This document shows positions 11,770 through 22,120 of a DNA stretch of 30,872 nt, in pieces. The stretch covers positions 1-30,872 of the forward strand of contig JAYMTF010000738.1 in the NCBI GenBank assembly GCA_036897485.1, written 5' to 3'. The notes under the pieces are model-generated. The model worked only from the letters and a program-made list of their open reading frames with translations, had not been told where the DNA came from and searched no databases. Position 1 is the first letter of the stretch, and each line of letters opens with the position of its first letter. The stretch is from Pelargonium nanum. Its lineage: Eukaryota; Streptophyta; Magnoliopsida; Geraniales; Geraniaceae. The position numbers and the translations under genes were made by a program.

Positions 11770-12746
11770 TCAAGGCAACGGAGAGTCCAAAGGAAAAAGA
11801 ATAGAGGCTATCACAGAAACACATACAAGTGGAGCTGGTTTTTCTTGGGAAAAAATGGTCTCATGTCCTAGAAAGAATCGCATACAAATTGGGGCATAGT
11901 TAGGTCTTGGAAATATAGAGTTTTGATGTTTTTGTTGGAGTGAATTGGCTTTATATTTTAGCTGCTTATTGTCCTTAGATTTGGGCTATGTGCTATCGAT
12001 GAAGCCAAGTTTGGGTTCATCTTTATTTGACAAGAAATGAATATCCATGGAGACAAAATATGGCAAAGACAAAACGAGAAAGTCTCCATTTTTAGGTACC
12101 ATTAAGTTAATGTTTCGATTATTCACAAGATTCTAGGCATTAGAAGTTGCCCATTTGTTTTCTTGATGTTTACACCAAGACAAGTACACTTGCTAATTTG
12201 GTCTACACCTCAAAGTGTAAGCTTTGTTGTTTTTGTTCATTGTGTACAAATTATGCCATTTGAGGTACCATAAAACAGTACTATATTGTAAGGACTCCCC
12301 AATAATCCTCTATTCATATATGGAGACGTTAATTTATTTACTGCATTTATCATTTTTGATGTATTATATACCACAAAAGTCATGTAAAAACCCCTCAAAC
12401 ACATACACTTTGTTAGGGGCTGTCCATTGTAAACAATCTTTGTTTTGCAGGATAGTTCAAGAGAAGGTCATAGACAATGGAGATCAGGATGGACCATCCA
12501 CAAGGAGAAGCAACACATTTTATGACAAAACTAAAAGATTTTAGCTTAAAATTGTATGTCATTTCATTAAAAACATATACGAAATTCTTAACCCCATCAA
12601 TAAACCTTTTACACGAAAAATCAAATAATTATGTGGATTGGTATGAATTTATACCAAATGCAACTTTGTCAGTTAGTCAATCTTATTTTAAAATAGTTAT
12701 AAGCCTGTTTATTTATCTTTAACAAAATTCCCAACCCACAGTAGAC
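11770..12746. other. Intergenic region upstream of the FatB-like gene
   Basis: AT-rich DNA without a credible gene. Open frames at 12224-12544 and 12477-12722 have no recognisable domain and no coding character. The first part probably holds the promoter of the minus-strand thioesterase gene. Confidence 0.5.
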
Positions 12747-13355
12747 AGACATGAATAAAACATCAAATCCCTTAAACCTTGCCTATCAAAGCATGTTTAC
12801 AACAAAAGTATACTCAAATAGTTCAAAATTAGACCTCGTAACCATAAAACTTCAGAGTAAGTTGCTGACATAGCTCTATATTCATCTTCTATGGAAGATT
12901 TAGATACACAATCTAGCTTCTTACATTTCCATGAAATCATGACATCTCCAAGAAACACACACTAGCCAGTAGTAGATTTCTTAGAGTCTGGGCATTTAGC
13001 TCAATCTGCATCATCATACACAATCAAATAAAGAGAAGATCCAGATGTAAATAGCAATTTTCAAGTATGTGATCCAATTAACGAATAATGCGATGTATTG
13101 TAGCAAGATGAAGATGTCGAGGTGGTTGCATGAATCTAATGTTTATATGGACAACATATGAGATGTCAGGTCTAGTAATAGTTAGGTAGATAAAAATACC
13201 GACTAGTCTCCTATAGATAGAAGGATCTCACAAAAGATCGCATTCATCTTGTCAATATTTCACATTTACAATAATAGACATCAAGAGAACATCAAATCCC
13301 TTAAACCTATCCCTATCAAAGCACATTTACAGCAGCAATATACTCAAAACGAATT
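12747..13355. repeat. Dispersed direct repeat (~80 bp) bracketing a retrotransposon fragment
   Basis: Copy 1 is about 12747-12830 and copy 2 about 13276-13355, in the same orientation and 529 bases apart. They share AACATCAAATCCCTTAAACC, then CCTATCAAAGCA, TTTACA and TATACTCAAA, roughly 80 percent identical by eye. The interval between them holds the copia fragment. The copies are too short and divergent to be called LTRs with confidence. Confidence 0.75.
12851..13215 (-). pseudogene. Decayed Ty1/copia pol fragment (end of RT and RNase H)
   Basis: On the reverse strand, from 13215, the translation shows YRRLVG, then YLTITRPDISYVVH and FMQPPRHLH, the conserved end of copia reverse transcriptase. 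After a frame change near 13040 comes the RNase H region: YDDAD*AKCPDSKKSTTG*C, VFLGDVMISWKCKK and SSIEDEYRAMSATYSE. Both asterisks are stops at positions normally tryptophan (TGG to TGA and TAG). Another stop lies near the end of the RT part. Integrase, protease, gag and recognisable LTRs are absent. This is a dead, truncated plant retrotransposon remnant with no coding capacity. Confidence 0.9.
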
Positions 13356-13359
13356 AAGA

Positions 13360-14175
13360 TCCTACAGAGAAAATCAAGGAATTTGCAACTCATTCTAACT
13401 ATATACAATGATAAAAAAACTGCTAACTTAAGGAAAGAAATAATAATAACAATAATATTTCACATCGTAGTCTATGCGAGCCTCATTGTCGGAGAAGGCC
13501 TCCCAGCAACATCTTGAGGTGCAATCACTTCATTGCACAAGCTTCCCAATCCAGGACCTGTTTCTAAGAACTGCCCAAATAGATAATACTTGGCGTCCAG
13601 TAGAAAAGTACAAGCAAGATAGATGCAAATTGAGTCACAATATTTCCCATACAGTTCACCAAGTAACCAATAATAGAATAAACTGGAAGGGTACTATTTC
13701 ATCATCAAGAAGAAATTTATTTGACAACAATATAACGGTGTTTTTTTGTGTACGTATTACATATATGACATGTTACAGCATAAATTAGCCAAAAGTTTCA
13801 AGAATTACTCATTTGCAGAGAGCAATGGCATGTAACTGAGGCAAGTATTTTATCAAGAATGAGGTAAGTAATGGATTCCTGACCTTATGAGTTGCTGAAA
13901 TCACAAAAGTTGCAACTCCATCTTTCAAACTATCTGTAACACATAATCCAACAAGGTGTCAGTATCAAGGAAAATACGAAAAATGTACAATGTTGAATAA
14001 AAACATGAAATAAATATTACCCACTGTGAATATAGTAGTGACACAGGATTCGCTGAGACAACACTCTCGATGTCCATACATGTCTTTTGTTCTCTCTCTC
14101 TCTTTCTCACCAATTACCAGAGAAACTCAGAGCACTATTAAGTGTTTATCAAGTCTTTCCACAAGCAGTTTCTTC
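13360..14175. other. Region downstream of the PPR gene; possible 3' UTR or spliced trailer
   Basis: This lies directly 3' of the minus-strand PPR stop. It contains splice-like signals on the minus strand and two stretches open for 49 and about 73 codons, ending at 13809 and 13472, without their own start codons. PPR genes can have spliced 3' trailers, so this may be transcribed. I recognise no protein here. A CT-rich run (AG on the minus strand) lies at 14090-14108. Confidence 0.35.
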
Positions 14176-16311
14176 CTAATCTGTGATTAAACTCTCAAGC
14201 AACTGGACTGCATGACGTTTATAGTCCCTGAGTAGTTGCCTTAACAATATACTGTGTGTAACAGAATCGGGCTGAACTCCTCTATCTAGCATATGTTTAT
14301 ACAATCTTAAAGCCGCCTCCCAATTACCGTGGTTGCAGTTTACCTTAATAAAAATTGTATAGGTATATTTATTAGGAAATATTCCTTTCTGTTTCATCTT
14401 GTTAAAAAGATTGTAAGCCTCGCCCATTCTTCCCTCTTTGCAAAGACCATGTATCAGAGCATTGTAGGTGAACAAATTTGGAAATACACCCTTCTTCTGC
14501 ATAGCTGAGAAGTACTCAAATGCCACTTCTAGCCTCCCATTGCTTGCATGAGCATGAATCAATAATGTGTATACCACAACTGAAGGGGACAAGCCCTTGC
14601 TCACCATCTCACTGATTAGCTGTCTGGCTTTGCCGAGATGTCCATATTCCAAGTGAGCCTGAATTACGCTAGTATACGTTATACAATCAGGAACAAGACC
14701 CTCCCCAGCCATTTTCTGCAGCAATTCATACATGCCTTCCATATTGCCCATTTTACGAAGTCCATTTATGAAAATATTATAGGTACACAAATCGGGAGAT
14801 AAATCCCTTGTTAGCATCTCTTCTTTCATGCTAAATGCCCTGGAAGCATCACCAAGCCTCAGTTCAGTCAGTATTATAGCATTATATACAAAATGATCAG
14901 GTACCAGCCCGTCATGCAACATCTCAGAGTAGAATTGCTTGGCCATTGATAAGTTTCCCACCCAACAAGAACCATGTACTAGGCTCGTATATGTGTAAAC
15001 ATCAGGGCGGATCCTTTGATTAGCCATCTCTTCTTTGAGACGCAGAGCAGCATCCAAGTCCCCTAATTTGCAAAGCCCGTGAATAAGAGTATTATAGGTG
15101 ACTATATCGGGTATGATATTTTTACACCTCAATTCATCAAACAAAAGAAAAGCCTCATCTATGTTTCCCTGCCTACAGTATCCACATATCATAGAATTAT
15201 ATGTAACTAAATTCGGGGCCACATTCATTGACATTTCAGAAAAACACTGTCTAGCATCAGCCATACTCCTAAAGTTGCAAAGACAAAATAAAATTGAAGT
15301 ATAAGTAACCAAATTGGGAATTGCTCCTCTAACTTCCATTTCATCCTTAAGGGCTAATGCCTCATCAAGCATTCCTTTCTTACAATACGCACTAATCAAC
15401 GGGGTATAAGTATAAGCTGAAACCGGCAAACCCAACTTAACCATGACCCCAATCAGCTCCTTGGCCGTCTCTAGATTCCCTTTCTTAGACAACCCATTAA
15501 TCAACACATTATAAGTTTCATCAGTAGGAGCAACGCTTTTCGATTCCATATCCGTTAAAAGGTCGAGTGCTAACTCGATTTCTCCTTCCTTACAATACAT
15601 ATCCAGCAAAGTGTTGTAAGTAACAATTGTTGGCTCAATCCCAAACTCAACCATCGCTCTATGAACATCTTTGGCTATACCGGCCAGACGTTTATCTCGA
15701 AGAAGCTTAATAATCATATTACAACTCCTCACATTTGGCAACAACCCGTTTCGCAACATTTTATCAAAAAGACACAAACACTGTCCAAGCATCCATTTTT
15801 TTGTGTACACCCATATCAACTCATCCAGAAGCACCCTTACCCAGTCCTTTGAACTCATGATGTACCTATCAATCAAAAGATCAGCAACATGTACATCCAA
15901 ATTTACCCTAATTACCGACTCCATAACAGAGTAAGCTAGCCGAATCACCCTAAATTGGGCAATAATTTCAAGAATCTCAATGTACACGAACCCAGATGGC
16001 CTAAAGCCGGGCTGGTACTGGACCCAGTGAAAGAATCGGTGGGCGATTTTGGGTCTGCTTCGAATCGAATTGAGGACACGAATCAACAAGTCGGGGTCAA
16101 CAATGACGTCGTGGAACTTGTCGGAGAAGAAATTGTCGCTAAAGGCAGATGGGGAATCGTCAAGGGTCTTGTAGATAAGGTGTTTGAAATGGGTCTCTGA
16201 GGGGCAGGTGTAGAGAGAAGAAGAGGAGGAGAGGAGGAGACGTACCTCGAGGAGGAAGGAGCGATTGGCAATGGAAGCAAAAGCTTTTGAAGCTCTGAGA
16301 CAGAGGGTCAT
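14176..16311 (-). CDS. P-class pentatricopeptide repeat protein, probably mitochondrial (At1g22960-like)
   Basis: One intronless frame of 711 aa. The first ~45 residues are rich in Ser, Arg and Leu, fitting an organelle presequence. From residue 194 to the C-terminus there are 14 full tandem PPR motifs of about 35 aa plus a partial one, typified by VTYNTLIHGLCKLGDLDAA. There is no E, DYW, SMR or other tail, so this is the P class, whose members usually bind organelle RNA to protect ends, aid splicing or promote translation. The order and length match my memory of Arabidopsis At1g22960 (mitochondrial, about 718 aa). An in-frame TAG at 16327-16329 fixes the start. Two upstream ATGs in other frames (16371 and 16360) lie in the likely leader. 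Its RNA target is unknown; a code-based prediction is given in the findings. Confidence 0.95.
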   Translation of the reverse strand: MTLCLRASKAFASIANRSFLLEVRLLLSSSSSLYTCPSETHFKHLIYKTLDDSPSAFSDNFFSDKFHDVIVDPDLLIRVLNSIRSRPKIAHRFFHWVQYQPGFRPSGFVYIEILEIIAQFRVIRLAYSVMESVIRVNLDVHVADLLIDRYIMSSKDWVRVLLDELIWVYTKKWMLGQCLCLFDKMLRNGLLPNVRSCNMIIKLLRDKRLAGIAKDVHRAMVEFGIEPTIVTYNTLLDMYCKEGEIELALDLLTDMESKSVAPTDETYNVLINGLSKKGNLETAKELIGVMVKLGLPVSAYTYTPLISAYCKKGMLDEALALKDEMEVRGAIPNLVTYTSILFCLCNFRSMADARQCFSEMSMNVAPNLVTYNSMICGYCRQGNIDEAFLLFDELRCKNIIPDIVTYNTLIHGLCKLGDLDAALRLKEEMANQRIRPDVYTYTSLVHGSCWVGNLSMAKQFYSEMLHDGLVPDHFVYNAIILTELRLGDASRAFSMKEEMLTRDLSPDLCTYNIFINGLRKMGNMEGMYELLQKMAGEGLVPDCITYTSVIQAHLEYGHLGKARQLISEMVSKGLSPSVVVYTLLIHAHASNGRLEVAFEYFSAMQKKGVFPNLFTYNALIHGLCKEGRMGEAYNLFNKMKQKGIFPNKYTYTIFIKVNCNHGNWEAALRLYKHMLDRGVQPDSVTHSILLRQLLRDYKRHAVQLLESLITD

Positions 16312-16329
16312 CGAGGAGCGGAGAAGCTA

Positions 16330-17206
16330 AAATCATGCGCATTGGGCACACTTGGAACATGGATGGAGCATGGAGGAGAGGTCTGATGGCGGCGGAGAGG
16401 AAGCGGAGGCTGAGTCGATGCTCTCCGGCGCCGCCACTATGTCTTATTTTTTTTCCGTTGTTGGACAGACTCAGAGTCTAACTGTCGACGATCTTCTTAA
16501 CCCGGTAATAACGGGTCGGATCCTACGGAATCTAACACTGTTTTCTTTTGACGGGAATTATGAATTTTTTTCCAAAAACAAAAATGTTTTCTTAATATAT
16601 ATATATATATGTTGGAAGTTTTGGGTTGTTTCCTTTTGTTGGAAGTTAGGTTCGTTATGAGTTGATATGTATTGTTTGGTAGTGTTGGGCGACATTAGTA
16701 TTAGTAAGTACTCAAAAATGACGATCGGTTATTGTTGAAACTGATGTAATTGCCCCTAGGGGTGACGCAATGATCAAGACACACATCTCCACGTAGGAGG
16801 TCGTGGGTTCAAATCTCATTGCGTCGGGTGGGGTGGGTTTGGGTTAAAAGGGGAGAGCTACCCCCTCTTATGTAGCTCAATTTAATTCAAGTCGATCCTG
16901 AATTTGGAACCCGAAATAAAATCAAGATTTTCAGGTTGACTAGTTACGATTCAAAGCAATTTTTTGATTGAATAGTATTTGTGTATATGAAGCGGTATAC
17001 GAACAGTGTGACTAATGCGAAATTGTTAGATCCATGGTTCTATGTCTACTGGCAGTGGAGTTGTAAACAGATGATATTTATTTAATAAAATATAATACAT
17101 TCTTTCAAGAAAATAAAAAAAATAAAAAACAAATATCGGCGGGGAAGGCTTTGTATGAGAGCCACTCGTGGGTGAGAAGGAGAAGGAGAAGGAGAAGGAG
17201 ACAGAA
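16330..17206. other. Divergent spacer between the PPR gene and TATC
   Basis: This must hold the promoters of both genes unless the PPR gene starts further inside. The PPR-proximal part (16330-16450) is GC-rich and purine-biased on the + strand, typical of a leader. An apparent + strand frame at 16352-16660 is the antisense of that leader. A tRNA-derived SINE candidate occupies the middle. The TATC leader at about 17100-17206 contains a GGAGAA iteration at 17176-17200. Confidence 0.55.
16755..16925 (+). mobile_element. tRNA-derived SINE (approximate borders)
   Basis: An A-box-like segment GGTGACGCAATGATC (16761-16775) and a B-box-like segment GGGTTCAAATCTC (16805-16817) lie about 40 bases apart, as in a Pol III internal promoter. 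GACGCAATGA (16764-16773) is exactly complementary to TCATTGCGTC (16816-16825), resembling a remnant acceptor-type stem. The downstream body is not tRNA-like. No anticodon arm good enough for a working tRNA is visible, so a SINE or tRNA pseudogene is the best reading. The borders and target duplication are not resolved. Confidence 0.6.
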
Positions 17207-20061
17207 ATGGCGGCGAGCACCGGCGCTGCTCTCACCTGTTGCTGCTTCAACCGCCTCCACTCTATCACTACTCCGCCGCCATCTTCTTCTTCTCCCCGAA
17301 CACCACCTTTAATTAGATTCACGTCTTCTCACAGACCACTCAGACACAACACAATAAGTCTCAGAACAAGAAGAAGAAGAAGGGTCGTTTGTTTAGCCTT
17401 CGAAGATGAAACCAAAGAGAATGAACAGCTCTTGGGCGGTGTTGGCTCAGCCGTCGAGGACAGGCCTGGTATGTCAAAAACTTCAGCTACCCTATTTGTT
17501 TAAAAATTGTGAAAATTATTGTTAATTCAAAAATTGATTGCTGTTCTGGTTATTGATAATTGGGTAACTCCAAAACCCCATGACAAAGCATGGGCTTTTC
17601 ACTTTTGAGTTTTGTGGAATCTTGAGGAAGCATGAATTTTGAGGTTTTGAAATCTTAAAGGAAGCTCTTTTACTGTCATTCTAGACTAATGGAATAGTAA
17701 GGAATCATGGGTCTTGAGGTAGTGGGACTGAAAGCTAATTCTCAGAAAGCTGGATGTTCTACTTGCATCACATTAATGAAAGTAGTCATAATATCTTGAA
17801 TTTGTAGCACAAGCTTTACTTTTCTCTAGGCTAAACGTGTTCTTGGGTCATTGTATTGAGAAGTAGTGCAATGTACGAATGAAAGCAGGTGTAGCTTTTG
17901 AAAAACCATTTAGAGGCTCTGTTGTCTCAATGAAGACATGTCAATAAACTTAATATAAATGGTCCATGTTATTAGATGTTTGATGGGTTTATCTTACATT
18001 TTGAATGTATTCTACTATGTTTTTTTCTGTAATTTGTGAGATATATATTACATGCACCTTTAATTTATTGGACCGTCCCAACTTAAGAACAAAGTTTTCC
18101 TTATCTTAGTGTAGAGAACATCATGAGTCCTACTCAATGTGTACGAAAAGAATTTCATTTACATTGCCAAAATCACATTTATGATAGAAATTATGGATGT
18201 GACAGGTAGCTCAATGGAAGAAACAGTAGAAAATATTAATCAAGCAATCAAAGGAAGCCCCGTGTACGATTTTCTTTATCCTAGTAAAGAGCTACTTCCA
18301 GATGATAAAGAAATGACTATGTTTGATCACCTGGAAGAGTTGCGTCAGAGGATATTTGTGTCTGTGCTAGCAGTTGGAGCTGCTATCTTAGGTTGCTTTG
18401 CATTTTCAAAGGAACTTATCATGATTCTTGAAGCTCCTGTTAAGACCCAGGGTGTTCGATTCCTCCAACTAGCTCCTGGCGAATTTTTCTTTACCACTGT
18501 GAAGGTTAGTAATAATTTCTTATGAAAACAATTAACTGTTTCACTCATGATCTTTGGCATGACTGGAATTTGCAGCTTCATATCATCTTAGTCAAGCTTT
18601 TGAAGTCTATATCACTGAATTTTGGGGCACAATCAGCCTAAGGGTCGAACACTGTGCTTGATATGTTATGTTATCCTGTTTTTATTTCCAGAGCTCTCTA
18701 CTTTAACCAATTATGGTGGATGAGGTCAATAATTATTCTTAGGGCGAATTGCTACAAGGATACAATCTTAACATGTTTTTCCTTCAATTCTTTAAAAATG
18801 AAAAACCTGCTCTGATCAGTTCACTTCCAAACATTTGTAGTGGTAATGGAGTCACATCTAAAGTCCACAATATAAAATGTATTACTACGTTAATGCGATA
18901 TTCAACTGTGGGAATAGTCTGTCACCCAACACATGGGGCATATTGGTTAAAACTAACTTTGAAATCATTTTTCTTGCTTACTTGTCTGATCCGCTTTCTA
19001 GTCTATTGATTTCAACTTTCAAGATCCTTTATGTGAAAGAATTATAATTTGCGATCAATTTTTACTTAATCAGAAGCCAGCTTGATAAATTAGGAAGATC
19101 CCTTATATTTTGGTTGACCTGCAATTTTAAATTCTAAAACTACTGACTTTTAATTTCCATATCACTCACGTTGTAATGGATGTGAAGTAAGCTACTGTAA
19201 TTAAAGATACGTTCTCGTGATCATGTGCTGCAGGTATCAGGGTACTGTGGCCTTCTTCTAGGAAGCCCTGTAATTCTCTATGAGATCATAGCCTTTGTTC
19301 TTCCAGGTCTAACGAGGGCAGAGAGAAGGTTTCTTGGGCCAATTGTTTTAGGTTCCTCAGTGCTCTTCTATGCTGGTATCACCTTCTCCTATATGGTTCT
19401 CACTCCTGCTGCCCTGAATTTCTTTGTTTCTTACGCGGAAGGAGTTGTAGAATCTTTATGGTCCATCGATCAGTACTTTGAGTTTGTACTCGTCCTCATG
19501 TTCAGCACGGGCTTGTCTTTCCAGGTAAAAGTCTTTAAACATGTTCCCCATTCATGATGATAACGTTTAAGCTTTCTTGTTAGATATAGATATATACTTG
19601 GGATGATGACATCTCATATTTAGTTTAAGTTGAGTGTATTGCTTCTTTATTTATCGATGACATGTTCCGGTTTTCTGGTTAGCATTAGTTGTGTGCTATA
19701 CTCTGCTATTTCCAGAGGAAATGTTTTCCATTACCACTCAAGTTTCTTTTCTTCAAGAATGTTATAATTTTGGTAATGTTATATAATCTAAGATGTAAAG
19801 TTTTGCAACTTTTGTATTGTCACTAATAGACGCACTGCATCTTCTCTATAGGTTCCAGTGATACAGTTTTTATTGGGACAAGTTGGCATAGTATCAGGAG
19901 ACCAAATGCTATCAGTTTGGAGATATGTTGTGGTTGGTGCAGTTGTGGCAGCTGCTATAGTCACACCATCAACTGATCCTCTAACTCAGATGCTTCTTGC
20001 AGCACCACTTCTGGGCCTTTATTTTGGAGGTGCATGGGTCGTCAAGTTTACAGGGAAATGA
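17207..20061 (+). CDS. TATC: Sec-independent protein translocase TatC, chloroplast
   Basis: Exons: 17207-17468, 18206-18504, 19234-19524, 19852-20061, giving 353 aa. cpTatC is the thylakoid receptor and core of the Tat (delta-pH) pathway. With Hcf106 it binds twin-arginine signal peptides and recruits Tha4 to move folded proteins into the lumen. The first ~75 residues form a Ser/Pro/Arg-rich transit peptide ending near [10 protein letters not shown]. Next comes a stromal stretch with the family motif [11 protein letters not shown] at residues 127-137, then six hydrophobic segments. Further signatures are APGEFFFTT, the loop PGLTRAERR (E217) and the late [10 protein letters not shown]. The start is supported by an in-frame TGA at 17156-17158 and no intervening ATG. 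The gene converges on the cyclin-D1-binding gene 343 bases away. Arabidopsis TatC is about 340 aa, so this looks full length. Confidence 0.96.
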
Positions 20062-20404
20062 TAGTGCCGTGTACTCTCAATGCAATTGGTCTTACCTGCA
20101 CATCCCGGATGTTCCAAGTTTTTATAGTTACCTGTACATTCTATGCTACACATCTCATGTTGATCTGCCGATGAAGTACCATAAAAGTCAAGGATGAAAA
20201 ATCATCTGTATTGATCTCATATGTTATTTAGAATCCTACAAAAAGCACTCTTCCACTTTTTAGTACATGAAATGAAATGAAAAGTTGTAATTTTGTTGTT
20301 CCATAACTAGAGCAAGCAAAACTATGTCCATTTGAATTATGAACTGAAGCAGGGATGATTCCTTCTGAACTACAATACCGAATCTTGAGGAGGTGTAATA
20401 AGTT
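20062..20404. other. Convergent 3' spacer between TATC and the GCIP homologue
   Basis: AT-rich DNA with polyadenylation-like AATGAAATGAAAAG near 20268-20285. The two genes end towards each other and share this spacer; their 3' UTRs could overlap. No other feature is seen. Confidence 0.5.
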
Positions 20405-22082
20405 CTACTTGCTCAAAGCAACATTTCCCATTTGGGCTACTAGATCAGTAGTGTCGTAGCAATCCAGATCTGATTCCAGTAGTCTCAAAGAGTTCTTCAA
20501 ATCATTGCATGCCTGAACGAATGCTTCCGAGCCTCCTTTTAGGTTTTCAATCTCCACTTCCATATCATCAATCATGCTAGAAATTTTCCCTGAAGCTGCT
20601 TTCATAGCAGGAATCTCTTGTGGGGGATAGAGACAAGCTCCAAGTTCATCAATCTGTGCACCTATCTGTTGACACAACTTAAGTAGTTTCTCCAAGGAAT
20701 TCACAAAATTACCACTGTTATCTGGCTTTTCCAGCTTAAGCAAACCTGTGATGGAGCGGATAATTTCTTTTGTGACCGTAACTGTGTCAGACACAACTGC
20801 TATTGCTGATTGAGCAACTTTCATCTCTTCAGGTGAAAGGTCGTTGCCCAAATCATCTATGCTGGAACAATTATCGTCGATGGTAGCATCTTCTGCTGTA
20901 GTAGAGGACTCATCAGCAGCTTCTTGTGTTGGGTCGGAGGAAACTGGCTTTAGCTCCTTGAGCTCGCGAAGGACATCCTTCAATGAAACTGCAACTTGTG
21001 TCATCGCTCGGCCGATTGCTGTGATATTAGAAGCAGGAGTCTTCTTAAGTGCAGAACATGCTTCCCATACCGCACCAACTAATTGTGGGATCGCGAGTTT
21101 TGTATCCTTACTGCGAGACCCTGCAGGATTCATTTTGAGAGAAATTGATATTAGTCTGCTGGGGTGATACAACAAATGAATTTCCTGTTTTCTGGATTAG
21201 AGGGATTTGCTGTTCAGGGAGCGTATGGTTATGGACAATATCAAATATGATTAGAAAATAGGATGTAAACTGATGAATTGTGATGGTATGTTTGGTTCTC
21301 TTGAGTTACTGCATTGTATTTCTCTTGCAGAACAGCCTACACAGGTCTCAGCAAATATATCATAATCAAATGGTAAAGCTATTATGATGCTGTATTAAAT
21401 AGGAACATGAATAAATTGACAGGAAATAATGGAAGCTAAGAAATGCCTATTCCAAGGAAGGAAACATCAAATTTTGAGTAAACATTGGCATGGAAAATCT
21501 TTTTTCATTATGGTTATGTCCAGCATTAGTCCAAATAGGTCCCATAAACTGCAACCCATTTTTTCTTCTTCAAAAAAAAAAAAAAAAAAGTGAAACTATA
21601 TTTTCCTAAATTTCGAACTTGTTGATACTCATAGGCTACAGCACTATTAAGGCCAACTTGGTAATATGGCACAGATTGCATTCCATCTTATTTAATCTTA
21701 TGAAGACAAAACTAGATATTATACCTGGTTAAACTTTACATCAACATAAAAGATTAAGCTAATAAGTCTATGATCTAACTAGTATATCAAGTAGTCATTA
21801 AGTTCACATCCACCACTCCAAGGTGGCGTTCCTTAAAAAAAAAAACATGAAGCGAGCCCAAGAACTAGAAGTGCTATGCTTTTATTGTCTTTTGTTTGTG
21901 ATTCTATTATCATTCGTCCATGTAAAATTAAAATCCCCAAACAAACCATAGAAGCACAATCCTTAGTCCTAAGAGCGATATGTCCAAGTACACTAACAGT
22001 AGCAGTAACACAGATCAGTGGTAGATGTATATAAAATCATCAAATTCATACTGTTTCATTTGTATTGTCTCAACAGCAAGCA

Positions 22083-22120
<38 letters not shown>

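Noticed and set aside
10374-11871. Several + strand frames across the thioesterase locus
   Set aside because: All are antisense shadows of the six minus-strand exons, whose phases and conserved motifs are unambiguous.
12224-12722. Overlapping 106-aa and 81-aa + strand frames
   Set aside because: AT-rich, no family signature, no plausible promoter; they look like chance frames.
12747-13355. A complete LTR retrotransposon bounded by the two ~80-bp repeats
   Set aside because: Only 365 bp of pol lies between them, and there are no TG...CA ends, primer-binding site or other domains.
15098-16280. + strand and alternate minus-strand frames inside the PPR gene
   Set aside because: The 711-aa frame with regular PPR motifs explains the DNA; the others are shadows.
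16352-16660. 102-aa + strand frame starting MEHGWSMEERSDGGG
   Set aside because: It is antisense to the PPR leader and then runs into AT-rich spacer; no homology is recognised and no splice or promoter context supports it.
16761-16830. A functional tRNA gene
   Set aside because: A-box and B-box-like words and a stem are present, but no good anticodon arm or regular cloverleaf can be drawn; a SINE fits better.
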